Position numbers and translations under genes: made by a program
Source of the DNA: Nocardia jiangxiensis NBRC 101359
GTDB lineage: Bacteria > Actinomycetota > Actinomycetes > Mycobacteriales > Mycobacteriaceae
NCBI RefSeq assembly: GCF_000308615.1
Contig: NZ_BAGB01000046.1
Coordinates: 62,001 to 126,000, forward strand
Direction: 5' to 3'
Length of the DNA stretch: 64,000 nucleotides
The notes under the pieces: model-generated
Databases searched by the model: none
What the model was told of the DNA's origin: nothing
The model's input: the letters and a program-made list of their open reading frames with translations, nothing else
Part shown: in pieces, positions 42,172-50,892 of the stretch
How positions within the stretch are numbered: the stretch's first letter is position 1
Layout: each line of letters opens with the position of its first letter

Positions 42172-43689
42172 GTGCAGGATTTCAGCATCGTCCGGCCGGA
42201 TCCGGTCGCGGTCGCGGTGGATCGCACGGCGCGTACCGATCTCAATATCGACCAGGTGCTCGCCAGTGTGCTGCGCGGGGATGCCGAATACGATCTGGGC
42301 CCGCTGTATCTGCGGCCGGTCCGCGATCTGGACACCGTGAGCTATCGACGCGAGGTGTTCGCTGATCTCGACGATCTCGAGTTGCGCGCGGCCTTCCACG
42401 AATTCGCGGCCGGTATGCGCGCGATTCGCCGCGCACTCGCGCAGAGTGCCCACCTGGAACAGCCGCACCAGCGCCGCCGCCGGCAGCTCGATGCCACCGA
42501 GAACTATCTGCTGATTCTCACGCGACTGTCCGAGGAGATCTCCGGCCTGCCGATCCACTCGCGCGGGCTGCGCGAATGGCGCGAACTGCTCGATGGACAC
42601 CTTCGCGAACCACGGATCACCGCGCTCGCCGACGCGATACGACAGGTCCGCGCGGAATTGGACACGGTCCGCTACAGCCTCCGGATCGTGGGTCGCACGA
42701 TCGAGGTCGGATTCGACGAGGGCGTAGCGGATTACAGCGCCGCGATCGCGAATCTGTTCGCGCGCTTCGGATGTGCCGCGCCTTCCGCCTCCCCGCCTGG
42801 AGCACAGTGGGCAGATATGAACCAGACCGAGGAGCAGATCCTGTGGGAGGTCGCGCAGCTGCATCCCGGTCCGTTCGCGCGGCTCGAACAATTCTGCCTC
42901 GACCATCCGGACTTCCTCGATCCGGTGGTGGTGCGGTTCGATCGCGAAATCCAGTTCTATCTGGTCTATCTCGCATTCGGTCGCAACCTCGCCGCCCAGG
43001 GGCACCCGCTGTGCCTGCCCGAGACGGCCGCGCCCGGTGAGGACGTGTACGCCTACGGCGCATTCGATCTCGCACTCGCCATCCGACCGCGCCGGGCAAA
43101 CCACCTGGTGTGCAACGATTTCCAATTGTCCGGCCCGGAACGAGTGCTGATGGTGACCGGACCGAACCAGGGCGGGAAGACCACCTTCGCCCGAATGTTC
43201 GGGCAGCTGCTGTATTTCGCCGCGCTCGGCTGCCCGGTTCCGGCCCGCGAGGCCCGCCTGCCGTTGCCGGATGCGATCTTCACCCATTTCGAACATGCCG
43301 AGGATCCCGGGGATCCGGACGGCCGACTGCTCGGTGAACTCACCCGGATGCGCGACACCCTCGACCGCGTCACGGCCGACAGCGTGATCGTGATGAACGA
43401 AAGTTTCAGCTCGACAAGTACTTCCGATGCGTTGCGGATCGGCGGTGACATCCTCGGCCGGATCATCGACCGGGGCGCAATTGCGCTGTGGGTCACCTTC
43501 TTCGAGAAACTGTCCCGCACTTCACCGGCGGTGGTGAGTATGGTCGCGGTCACCGAATCGAGCCAGGACACCACCCGGCGCACCTTCCGCATCGAGCGCA
43601 GACCGCCCGGCGGACAGCTCCACGCCCTCGAACTCGCCGGTCGGCACGGGCTGACCTACGACCGGGTGACCGCCAGGATCCGCCGATGA
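42172..43689 (+). CDS. MutS-type ATPase, divergent (first of pair)
   Basis: The 505-residue protein has a helical N-terminal two-thirds resembling the MutS core and lever region, without the mismatch-recognition domain. The MutS ATPase domain follows: Walker A GPNQGGKTTFARMFGQLL (about 329-346), IFTHFEHAEDP, Walker B-like VIVMNESFSSTSTSDAL and a WVTFFEKLS switch. Such short MutS homologues do not work in classic mismatch repair, and their roles are mostly unknown. GTG at 42172 follows GGGGAGG. Its stop overlaps the next ATG (ATGA). Confidence 0.9.
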   Translation: MQDFSIVRPDPVAVAVDRTARTDLNIDQVLASVLRGDAEYDLGPLYLRPVRDLDTVSYRREVFADLDDLELRAAFHEFAAGMRAIRRALAQSAHLEQPHQRRRRQLDATENYLLILTRLSEEISGLPIHSRGLREWRELLDGHLREPRITALADAIRQVRAELDTVRYSLRIVGRTIEVGFDEGVADYSAAIANLFARFGCAAPSASPPGAQWADMNQTEEQILWEVAQLHPGPFARLEQFCLDHPDFLDPVVVRFDREIQFYLVYLAFGRNLAAQGHPLCLPETAAPGEDVYAYGAFDLALAIRPRRANHLVCNDFQLSGPERVLMVTGPNQGGKTTFARMFGQLLYFAALGCPVPAREARLPLPDAIFTHFEHAEDPGDPDGRLLGELTRMRDTLDRVTADSVIVMNESFSSTSTSDALRIGGDILGRIIDRGAIALWVTFFEKLSRTSPAVVSMVAVTESSQDTTRRTFRIERRPPGGQLHALELAGRHGLTYDRVTARIRR

Positions 43690-45197
43690 GACTCGCTCTG
43701 CTGCAACCGCCCGGCGTCACGGTCCGGACCGTCACCACCGAACAGCGCACCCTCGCGGATCTCGGTCTGGATGCCCTGTGCACGGCCATGGCACACGACG
43801 ACGAGTACGGCGAGGATCCGGCGGTCACCGAGGCGGTGCGGGCGATCCTGCCCGCGAGCGTCGCCGACCCCGAAGTGATCCGCTACCGTCACGCCGTCCT
43901 CGCCGACTGCTGCGCCCACCCGTCGTCGGTTCGCGAGCTCTACCGGATTGCCACGGAGGCAACCCGAGTCAAACGCTGGCAGGTCGGCCCGAGACATCGT
44001 CCGAACGGCAAGCTGTTACTCGCTCTGGAACCCCTGCGAGAACTGCTCGGCTGTCTGCGCGAGCTGCGGACGGCGTGCGCGCACCATGCCCCGTCGTTCG
44101 AATCCGCCGGATTCGCCGATCTGGTCGCGACGGTCGCCGCGGAACTCGACGAGCCGTATCTGGTATCGGTCGAACAGCAGCTCGCCGCACTGGATTTCGA
44201 GCACGGGCTGCATTTCACCGCGGGCCTGGGCCCTGGCAACAAGATCGCCGGAATTCGCCTCCACGCACCGATCCGCCGACGCCGATTCGGCCTCGATCGC
44301 CGCACCGGGCGAACGTTCGAGGCCATCGACGATCCGGAGACCGAATCCAATCCCGTTGTCCAGCTCCAGAATCCGGCTTTGCAGATCATCGCCGACGTGG
44401 TGAGCGATGCCGCCGATCATGTGCAGCACTTCTTCGCACAGCTGCGCACTCAGCTGGCGTTCTACCTGGGCTGCGTCACCCTGCACCGCAGACTGACACG
44501 GGATCGCGTGCCGGTCTGCCTGCCGACCGTCCATCCCCCGGGCGCACCGCGCCTGCGCAGCACCGGATTACGCGATATCGGGTTGTGTCTGGCGGGCGTT
44601 CGACCAGTTGTCGGCAACGACCTCGACGCCGACGGTCGCTCGCTCATCATCGTCACCGGGGCCAACAACGGCGGCAAATCCACGTTCCTGCGCGCGGTCG
44701 GCGCGGCCCAGTTGATGGCGCACGCCGGGATGTTCGTCGCCGCAGAGAGTTTCGACACCGACGTGCACGGCGGAATTTTCACCCACTTCGCCGCCGACGA
44801 AGACCGCACCATGTCACACGGCAAACTGGTCGAGGAACTGGCCAGGATGAGCGACCTCGTCGACCGCATGAACCCCGATTCCCTCCTGCTGTGCAACGAA
44901 TCCTTCGCCTCGACCGACGCTCGTGACGCCGAACAGATAGCCGAGCCACTGCTGAGCGCCCTCCTGGACACCGGCGTCTCCATCGTCTTCGTCACCCACC
45001 TGACCGAATTCGCTTGCCGCCGTGCCGCATCCGCCCACCTCGCTGACCTGTTCCTGCGCGCCGAACGCCTCCCCGACGGCACCCGGACCTTCCACCTCAT
45101 CCCCGGCTCCCCCGAATCCGGCAGCCACGCCGACGATATCTTCCGAAAAATCTTCGCCGGCACCCCACAACCTCAACCCATCCCCCCGGACGAGTAG
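43686..45197 (+). CDS. MutS-type ATPase, divergent (second of pair)
   Basis: The 503-residue paralogue of the preceding protein has the same plan. The helical body has QVGPRHRPNGKLLLALEPL and LRTQLAFYLGCVTLHRRL. The ATPase domain has Walker A TGANNGGKSTFLRAVG (about 324-339), GIFTHFAADEDRTMSHGKL, LLLCNESFASTDARDAEQI and VFVTHLTEFA. ATG at 43686 overlaps the first gene's stop, so equal synthesis and a heterodimer are plausible (MutS proteins act as dimers). The C-terminus is Pro-rich. Confidence 0.9.
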   Translation: MRLALLQPPGVTVRTVTTEQRTLADLGLDALCTAMAHDDEYGEDPAVTEAVRAILPASVADPEVIRYRHAVLADCCAHPSSVRELYRIATEATRVKRWQVGPRHRPNGKLLLALEPLRELLGCLRELRTACAHHAPSFESAGFADLVATVAAELDEPYLVSVEQQLAALDFEHGLHFTAGLGPGNKIAGIRLHAPIRRRRFGLDRRTGRTFEAIDDPETESNPVVQLQNPALQIIADVVSDAADHVQHFFAQLRTQLAFYLGCVTLHRRLTRDRVPVCLPTVHPPGAPRLRSTGLRDIGLCLAGVRPVVGNDLDADGRSLIIVTGANNGGKSTFLRAVGAAQLMAHAGMFVAAESFDTDVHGGIFTHFAADEDRTMSHGKLVEELARMSDLVDRMNPDSLLLCNESFASTDARDAEQIAEPLLSALLDTGVSIVFVTHLTEFACRRAASAHLADLFLRAERLPDGTRTFHLIPGSPESGSHADDIFRKIFAGTPQPQPIPPDE

Positions 45198-45511
45198 CAG
45201 CCGCCACCCCGGCCATCACCGGAATATCCACCGCTACAACAGATTGCATTCTCACACACCCGGTGGCCATATCCGGCACTCCGAAAAATTCGGCACCCCA
45301 GATATCGCCACAGGCGGACCGCCGAACTCCACATTGCGGCGGATTCGTCTGTGCCACAATCCCTCTCGCACACAGCGCGGTAAACCGCTCCCCCGCCCCA
45401 CGGGCACCCGGGACCCAATACAGCAAGGCTGATGGCCACCAACAGCGCGCCACCCAGCGACATCCATGTCAGCGCACCACCTGACGAGGCACCGGCACCG
45501 ACGAAAGCCAC
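45173..45511 (-). CDS. Possible small membrane protein (uncertain)
   Basis: A frame of 112 codons starts with GTG 17 bases after the PQGM-protein stop. Its first part, ALTWMSLGGALLVAISLAVL, looks like a real membrane helix followed by GPGCPWGGGAVYRAVCERDC. The last 45 residues are Cys/Gly/Ser-rich and unconvincing, and the end overlaps the second MutS-like gene by 25 bases. Part of it may be real. If not, 45198-45528 (331 bases) is an ordinary convergent spacer in which I see no other feature. Confidence 0.27.
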   Translation of the reverse strand: MAFVGAGASSGGALTWMSLGGALLVAISLAVLGPGCPWGGGAVYRAVCERDCGTDESAAMWSSAVRLWRYLGCRIFRSAGYGHRVCENAICCSGGYSGDGRGGGCYSSGGMG

Positions 45512-45528
45512 ACCAGGACAGGTTGACC

Positions 45529-46311
45529 TCAGAACTGCGGCGGATTCCCCTGTGCCGCAGGCCCTGTCACAGGCGGCGCGGAGAACTGTTGCCCAGGCTG
45601 CTGGTATCCCGGATTCGACGCGGGAGGCTGATTATTGTCCAATGGCACACCGCCCAGCGGCATCCCCTGTCGAAACACCCCGGGTTGCGGCATCGGCGCT
45701 GACGGCATCGCCTGTTGCGGCATTCCCGGCTGCGGGACGATGCCCGGCGGACCTTGCTGCTGCACAATCGTTTCCGGTGCGATGCCCTGCTGCGGGACTC
45801 CGGATTGCGGCATCCCCTGATACTGCATCTGCCCCTGTGGACCACCCTGCTGTGGCACGCCTCCCTGAACCATCCCTGGCTGAGGCATACCGAACTGCGG
45901 CATCGCGTGCGGCGGCATCCCTTGCGGCGCGAACGTTCGCGCAGGCACAGCCGACGGACGTGCGGCAAGCCCGGCGGAACGATTGCCGATCACTATTGCG
46001 ACAACCGCAACCAGGGATAGTACGAAATCCAGGACGAGCAGCCAGTTCAGGCCGATCGAGTACACCGGTCGCGCCGCAGGCACAGCGGCCGAATGCAAGC
46101 AGAACATTCCCCCGATACCGAGCGTCGCCACTGTCCGCGCCGTCGGCGAGCGGTGCCCAATGACCATGAGCAGAATCGCGCCCACGACGGTCGCCAACTG
46201 ACAGACCCACAGCGCGATGTTGCCCGCATCGAGAAAGAAGTACGCCCTGTGGATTTCGAACCAGAAGGGATTGCCTTCCAGAATGGACCGCACAATCTGA
46301 ACAATCACCAC
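45529..46311 (-). CDS. Membrane protein with Pro/Gln/Gly/Met-rich tail
   Basis: The visible 260 residues comprise four hydrophobic segments (the first incomplete, then NIALWVCQLATVVGAILLMV, VATLGIGGMFCLHSAAV and LNWLLVLDFVLSLVAVVAIV). A tail of about 140 residues has irregular QGMP/QPGMPQ/GVPQQG repeats. Similar tails occur in actinobacterial membrane proteins, but no function is known. The start is odd: the first canonical start (GTG 46311) lies in the middle of a hydrophobic helix, and the frame stays open and hydrophobic upstream to a TAG at 46387 with no ATG, GTG or TTG. A CTG at 46338 has GGGG eight bases before it. Confidence 0.7.
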   Translation of the reverse strand: MVIVQIVRSILEGNPFWFEIHRAYFFLDAGNIALWVCQLATVVGAILLMVIGHRSPTARTVATLGIGGMFCLHSAAVPAARPVYSIGLNWLLVLDFVLSLVAVVAIVIGNRSAGLAARPSAVPARTFAPQGMPPHAMPQFGMPQPGMVQGGVPQQGGPQGQMQYQGMPQSGVPQQGIAPETIVQQQGPPGIVPQPGMPQQAMPSAPMPQPGVFRQGMPLGGVPLDNNQPPASNPGYQQPGQQFSAPPVTGPAAQGNPPQF

Positions 46312-46722
46312 GAGGAGGGCCGCGATGCCGGCAACCAGATGATCCGCCCCACATACATGCGCCGACCCTCCGTTGCCGTCAGCGTTCTACGCGCGGATCG
46401 CCGCCAAGGTCCGCACCCCGCAGGCAGTCTTATTCCGCCGACCGAACTCTGCCCGCTGTACATCTGGATACCTCCGCAATCCATGCGCTCTCGAACGCGA
46501 ACAACCCGCTGCCCAGCCACTTCGCCCCGCGCATCTCGCCGAGGACGACGCATCCGAACCGAAGCCCCGGGAGATCGGTAGGTAGTTCGAACCGCACGGA
46601 CAGTCGTGATTCCGCTGCGCCACAACGCATTCGTCTATTCCAGGCACAACAGAGCCGCCGACCGGCATTCTGCCCTCGATGACCGCCGAGCCCAGCGCGG
46701 CGCGACTCGGTACGCTCGTGCG
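46312..46722. other. Divergent intergenic region of about 410 bases
   Basis: Apart from the possible upstream extension of the PQGM protein (to about 46338), I see no convincing frame. The region should contain the promoters of the minus-strand PQGM gene and the TMEM175-like gene. The part near 46560-46720 is somewhat less GC-rich. Confidence 0.4.
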
Positions 46723-47373
46723 GTGAGCGAGTACAGCACCGATACAGCGACCACTGCCCAACCCCGGACCGAGCGGGGGCTCGAACGGGTGATCTTCTTC
46801 AGTGACGCCGTGGTGGCCATCGCCATTACGCTGATCGTGTTGCCGCTGGTCGACAGTGCCCGGGAGGTCGAGCACAGCACGACGTCGAAGTTCTTGTCCG
46901 ACAACATCTATACGCTGATCGCGGCTGCGGTGACCTTCGCGGTGATCGGCGTGTTCTGGCGTGACCACCACCGCCTGTTCGAGCGGGCGACCGGGTACAC
47001 ACCGCTGCTGGTGCGGACGAATATGCTGTGGCTGCTCGGGATCGTGGCATTGCCGCTGGCGACGGTACTGGACGAGTTCACCCATCGGGATCGGTTGGCG
47101 CTCGGAATCTACCTGGGCGTCATCGTGTTCACGATGGTGATGCTGCGGCTCGAGGAACTGCTGCTGTATCGGGCGAATCTGCTCTCGGATCCGCATCGCG
47201 CCACCTCGGCCGAACTCGTGACGCGCTGGCTCCAGGTGGCCGCGGCATTTGTCGCACTGATCATCGCGGTGACCTGGCCCGAGATCGGCCTGTGGGCACT
47301 GCTGCTCCTGGCCGTCACGGGTCCGCTAGAGACGTTCCTGCAGCAGCGCATCCGCACGAACCTGGCCTCCTGA
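46723..47373 (+). CDS. TMEM175/DUF1211-family potassium channel-like protein
   Basis: The 216-residue protein has six helices. Helix 1 carries the family motif RVIFFSDAVVAIAITLIVLP (the FSD signature). Later come FAVIGVFWRDHHRLF and LGIVALPLATVL. Bacterial TMEM175 proteins form potassium-selective channels, although physiological roles vary. GTG at 46723 was chosen because the upstream extension is not protein-like. Confidence 0.87.
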   Translation: MSEYSTDTATTAQPRTERGLERVIFFSDAVVAIAITLIVLPLVDSAREVEHSTTSKFLSDNIYTLIAAAVTFAVIGVFWRDHHRLFERATGYTPLLVRTNMLWLLGIVALPLATVLDEFTHRDRLALGIYLGVIVFTMVMLRLEELLLYRANLLSDPHRATSAELVTRWLQVAAAFVALIIAVTWPEIGLWALLLLAVTGPLETFLQQRIRTNLAS

Positions 47374-47381
47374 TCGAAAAC

Positions 47382-47419
47382 CGAAGGCCGCCTACAGCAT
47401 TTGCTGCGGGCGGCCTTCG
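47382..47419. terminator. Bidirectional hairpin between TMEM175-like gene and yebC
   Basis: A perfect 11-base stem (CGAAGGCCGCC with GGCGGCCTTCG) around a 16-base loop fills the gap between convergent stops. Confidence 0.75.
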
Positions 47420-47431
47420 CGCGAGACGAAA

Positions 47432-48184
47432 CTACGCGTCGAGTTCGGCGAGCACCTCGTCGCTGACGTCCACATTGGTGTAGACGTCCTGCACATCGTC
47501 GCTGTCCTCGAGGGCGTCGACGAGTTTGAACACCCTGCGGGCCCCGTCGGCATCGACCGCGACCGAGACCGACGGCTGGAAACCCGAATCGGCCGAGTCG
47601 TATTCGATACCGGCCTCCTGCAGCGCGGTACGCACGGCGACCAGATCGCCGGGCTCGCTGATGATCTCGAACGAGTCGCCCAGATCGTTGACCTCTTCGG
47701 CGCCCGCGTCCAGCACGGCCATCAGGACGTCGTCCTCGCTCAGGCCGTTCTTCTCCAGCGTGATCACGCCCTTGCGGTGGAACAGGTACGCCACCGAACC
47801 CGGATCGGCCATATTGCCGCCGTTGCGGGTCATCGCCACGCGCACCTCACCGGCGGCGCGGTTGCGGTTGTCGGTGAGGCATTCGATCAGCACGGCGACC
47901 CCGTTCGGGCCGTACCCCTCGTACGTGATGGTCTGCCAGTCCGCGCCGCCGGCCTCTTCACCGCTGCCGCGCTTGCGGGCGCGCTCGATGTTGTCGTTCG
48001 GGACCGAGGATTTCTTCGCCTTCTGGATGGCGTCGTACAGAGTCGGGTTTCCTCCAGGGTCCCCACCACCCGTACGCGCCGCGACCTCGATGTTCTTGAT
48101 CAGCTTGGCAAACATCTTGCCACGCTTCGCATCGATGACGGCCTTCTTGTGCTTGGTGGTGGCCCATTTGGAGTGGCCGCTCAT
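47432..48184 (-). CDS. yebC: YebC/PmpR-family protein
   Basis: The 250-residue protein starts MSGHSKWATTKHKKAVIDAK and contains SVPNDNIERARKRGSG, YEGYGPNGVAVLIECLTDNR and AMTRNGGNMADPGSVAYLF, all typical of YebC/TACO1. The family is long annotated as a transcriptional regulator, and newer work links it to translation of difficult peptide sequences. It sits upstream of pdxT in the same direction, as in M. tuberculosis. Confidence 0.96.
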   Translation of the reverse strand: MSGHSKWATTKHKKAVIDAKRGKMFAKLIKNIEVAARTGGGDPGGNPTLYDAIQKAKKSSVPNDNIERARKRGSGEEAGGADWQTITYEGYGPNGVAVLIECLTDNRNRAAGEVRVAMTRNGGNMADPGSVAYLFHRKGVITLEKNGLSEDDVLMAVLDAGAEEVNDLGDSFEIISEPGDLVAVRTALQEAGIEYDSADSGFQPSVSVAVDADGARRVFKLVDALEDSDDVQDVYTNVDVSDEVLAELDA

Positions 48185-48319
48185 TCCCCTACTTCCTTCA
48201 CGTCGGTGTGCTCGAGATTCGCGCAGCTAACCGTGTCAGTCTACTGCCCGGTGTCTCAGGTCATACCGGACGCCCACCAACGCCCCGAGGGGAACGTTCG
48301 CGGCGCCCGGACCGGCGGC

Positions 48320-48937
48320 TCAGCCGAGCCGAGCGGCCGTCCGCTCGCGAACCATGTCCACGAACATGCCGTGCACCCGCAGATCGCCGGTCACCTCCGG
48401 ATGGAACGAGGTGGCCAGCACGCTGCCCTGGCGCACCGCCACGATCCGGCCTGCCGCGGGCCCCGACGGTACCGTCGCCAGAACCCGCACCCCCTCACCG
48501 ACACGCTCGACCCACGGCGCGCGGATGAACACCGCGCGCACCGGATCACCCTCGATGCCCTCGAAGTCCAGATCGGTCTCGAACGAATCCACCTGACGGC
48601 CGAAAGCGTTGCGCCGCACGGTCATATCGATGCCCGACAGCGACTTCGCATCGGGCCGGGTGTCCAGGACCGTATCGGCGAGCAGGATCATTCCCGCACA
48701 CGAGCCGTAGGCGGGAAGTCCGTCGCGCAGCCGTTGCCGCAGGGGTTCGAGCAGCCCGAAGACCTCGAGCAACTTGCTGATCGCGGTGGATTCGCCGCCC
48801 GGCAGCACCAGGCCGTCGACGGCGGCCAGTTCGGATTCACGGCGCACGTTCACCGGTTCGGCGCCGCAGGCGGCGAGGGCGTGGAAATGCTCGCGCACGT
48901 CACCCTGCAACGCCAGCACTCCGATGATCGGTTTCAC
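48320..48937 (-). CDS. pdxT: Pyridoxal 5'-phosphate synthase glutaminase subunit PdxT
   Basis: PdxT releases ammonia from glutamine for PdxS. The 205 residues show VLALQGDVREHFHAL, the LPGGESTAI loop, nucleophile GSCAGMILLA and the His-Glu pair in SFHPEVTGD. GTG at 48937 was chosen by protein length; no clear Shine-Dalgarno site precedes it. In this genome a transporter, a thioesterase and two other genes separate it from pdxS. Confidence 0.96.
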   Translation of the reverse strand: MKPIIGVLALQGDVREHFHALAACGAEPVNVRRESELAAVDGLVLPGGESTAISKLLEVFGLLEPLRQRLRDGLPAYGSCAGMILLADTVLDTRPDAKSLSGIDMTVRRNAFGRQVDSFETDLDFEGIEGDPVRAVFIRAPWVERVGEGVRVLATVPSGPAAGRIVAVRQGSVLATSFHPEVTGDLRVHGMFVDMVRERTAARLG

Positions 48938-49067
48938 CAGTCGAGCATACGAGCACGCGGGAGGGGACCTCGTGCGACCGGGCGCGGATGTGGTTCTGGT
49001 CACCCGTCCGTCAAAACTTCGCAAGTGCGCTGTTACAAACGGGCCGCGCGGGGGAACACTCGCGCAG

Positions 49068-50873
49068 GTGACTGACGTACTGCCCGATACCGCGCCCGCG
49101 CCCGGCGGGCCGGTGGACACCTCGTCGCCCCGGCGCGGTCTGACCGTGGCGACCGGACTGGCGGGGTTGTCCCTGGATGCGATGGCCTCGGTGGCGTACG
49201 GCCCCGAATCCATCGTGCTGGTGCTGGCGGCGGCCGGTAGCGCGGGACTGGGGATGACCCTGCCGGTGACGGTGGCCATCGTGGTGCTGCTGACCGTGCT
49301 GATCGCCTCCTACCGCCAGGTGATCGCGGCCTTCCCCAACGGCGGCGGGGCATACGCCGTGGCCCGCGCACATCTGGGTCATCGGACCGGTCTGGTCGCG
49401 GCGGCCTCGTTGATCGTGGATTACGTGCTGAACGTCGCGGTCTCCATCGCCGCGGGCGTCGCGGCGCTCACCTCGGCGATTCCCGCGTTGCTGCCGTACA
49501 CCGTGTGGATCTGCCTGGCGGTCCTGCTGGGCATCACGGCGTTGAACCTGGCGGGCATCCGGGAGAGCGCACGGGCGTTCATGGCCCCGACGGCGGTGTT
49601 CGTGGTCGGCGTCCTGGTGGTGATCGTGGCCGGGTTGCTGCGGTCGGAACCTGCCGTGGCGGGCACCGCCGCGACCACGGTCACCAGCGCCCGGACCATC
49701 GGAATCCTGTTGCTGCTCAAGGCATTCTCCAGCGGCTGCTCCGCGCTGACCGGGGTGGAGGCGATCGCCAACGCGGTGCCCAGTTTCGAGCAGCCGCGCG
49801 TGCGCAAGGCGCAGCGGGCCGAGGTCGCCCTCGGTGTCCTGCTGGGTGTGATGCTGCTCGGCCTGGCGACGCTGATCGGCAAGTTCGCCATCCACCCGGT
49901 GGACGGGACCACGGTGCTGTCCCAGCTGACCGCGGCCGCGCTCGGTCACGGAATCGCCTACTACATCGTGCAATTCGACACTGTCGTCCTACTGGCGCTG
50001 GCCGCCAACACCTCCTACGGCGGCCTGCCGACCCTGGCCAAGATCCTCGCCGAGGACAACTGCCTGCCGCACCGGTTCGCGGTGGCTACCCCGCGTCAGG
50101 TCTACCGTTACGGCGTTCTGGCCCTGGGCATTTCATCTGCGGTCCTGCTGATCGCCGCGAACGGCAATATGAACGCGCTGGTTCCGCTGTTCGCGATCGG
50201 CGTCTTCGTCGGATTCACCATCGCACAGGCCGGTATGGTCCGGCACTGGCTGGGCGATCACGTGCACGGCTGGCGATGGCGGTTGGCGCTCAACGGTTTC
50301 GGCGCGGTGCTCACCCTGGTCGCCGCGATCGTCACCACCGCGATGAAATTCACCTCCGGCGCCTGGCTCATCGTGTTCGTACTGCCGCTGCTGGTCCTGG
50401 TGATGGAACGAATTCGCAAGCAGTACAACCGGATCGACGGCTGCCGCGGGACCGGATGTCTGCCCGCGCCGCCGCGGGCCACCGGCACCGTCATCGTGGT
50501 GCCGGTCTCGGAGGTCTCGGAACTGAGCCGCGAGGCGCTGTCCGCGGCGCTGTCGCTCGGCCACGACATCGTCGCGGTGCACGTCTGCCTGCCCGGGGAG
50601 AACACCACCGTGTTCACCAAGGCGTGGGAGGCGTGGCATCCGGAGGTGCGTCTGGAGATCATCGACGCCGGGGACTGCAGCGTCGGCGCTCCGGTGGCTC
50701 GCTACGTCCGGGACAACTTCGACGGACGCCGCAAGGTGGTGCTGATCGCGGAAGTGGACCCGCCCGCCGGATGGGGCCGGTTACTGCCCAGCCACCGCAG
50801 CGACGAACTGGAGCGCCAGCTGCGCCGCCTACCCGACACGGTCGTGTGCCACCTGCGCGTCCAGCCCGCCTGA
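49068..50873 (+). CDS. KimA-like APC-superfamily potassium transporter
   Basis: The 601-residue protein begins LTVATGLAGLSLDAMASVAY and GPESIVLVLA, strikingly like the LSSDALSSVAYGTEQI start I remember for Bacillus KimA (YdaO). About 12 helices follow, then a cytosolic C-terminal domain of about 130 residues with a universal-stress-like fold (GTVIVVPVSEVSELSREALS and HDIVAVHVCLPGENTTVF). KimA proteins are proton-potassium symporters. Amino-acid transport remains possible. GTG at 49068 follows a weak ribosome site. Confidence 0.85.
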   Translation: MTDVLPDTAPAPGGPVDTSSPRRGLTVATGLAGLSLDAMASVAYGPESIVLVLAAAGSAGLGMTLPVTVAIVVLLTVLIASYRQVIAAFPNGGGAYAVARAHLGHRTGLVAAASLIVDYVLNVAVSIAAGVAALTSAIPALLPYTVWICLAVLLGITALNLAGIRESARAFMAPTAVFVVGVLVVIVAGLLRSEPAVAGTAATTVTSARTIGILLLLKAFSSGCSALTGVEAIANAVPSFEQPRVRKAQRAEVALGVLLGVMLLGLATLIGKFAIHPVDGTTVLSQLTAAALGHGIAYYIVQFDTVVLLALAANTSYGGLPTLAKILAEDNCLPHRFAVATPRQVYRYGVLALGISSAVLLIAANGNMNALVPLFAIGVFVGFTIAQAGMVRHWLGDHVHGWRWRLALNGFGAVLTLVAAIVTTAMKFTSGAWLIVFVLPLLVLVMERIRKQYNRIDGCRGTGCLPAPPRATGTVIVVPVSEVSELSREALSAALSLGHDIVAVHVCLPGENTTVFTKAWEAWHPEVRLEIIDAGDCSVGAPVARYVRDNFDGRRKVVLIAEVDPPAGWGRLLPSHRSDELERQLRRLPDTVVCHLRVQPA

Positions 50874-50892
50874 GCGCCGAACAGATCGCCGA

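Noticed and set aside
48938..49067. Possible c-di-AMP (ydaO) riboswitch before the KimA-like gene.
   Set aside because: The leader is short and lacks the recognisable conserved segments and nested pairing of that riboswitch.
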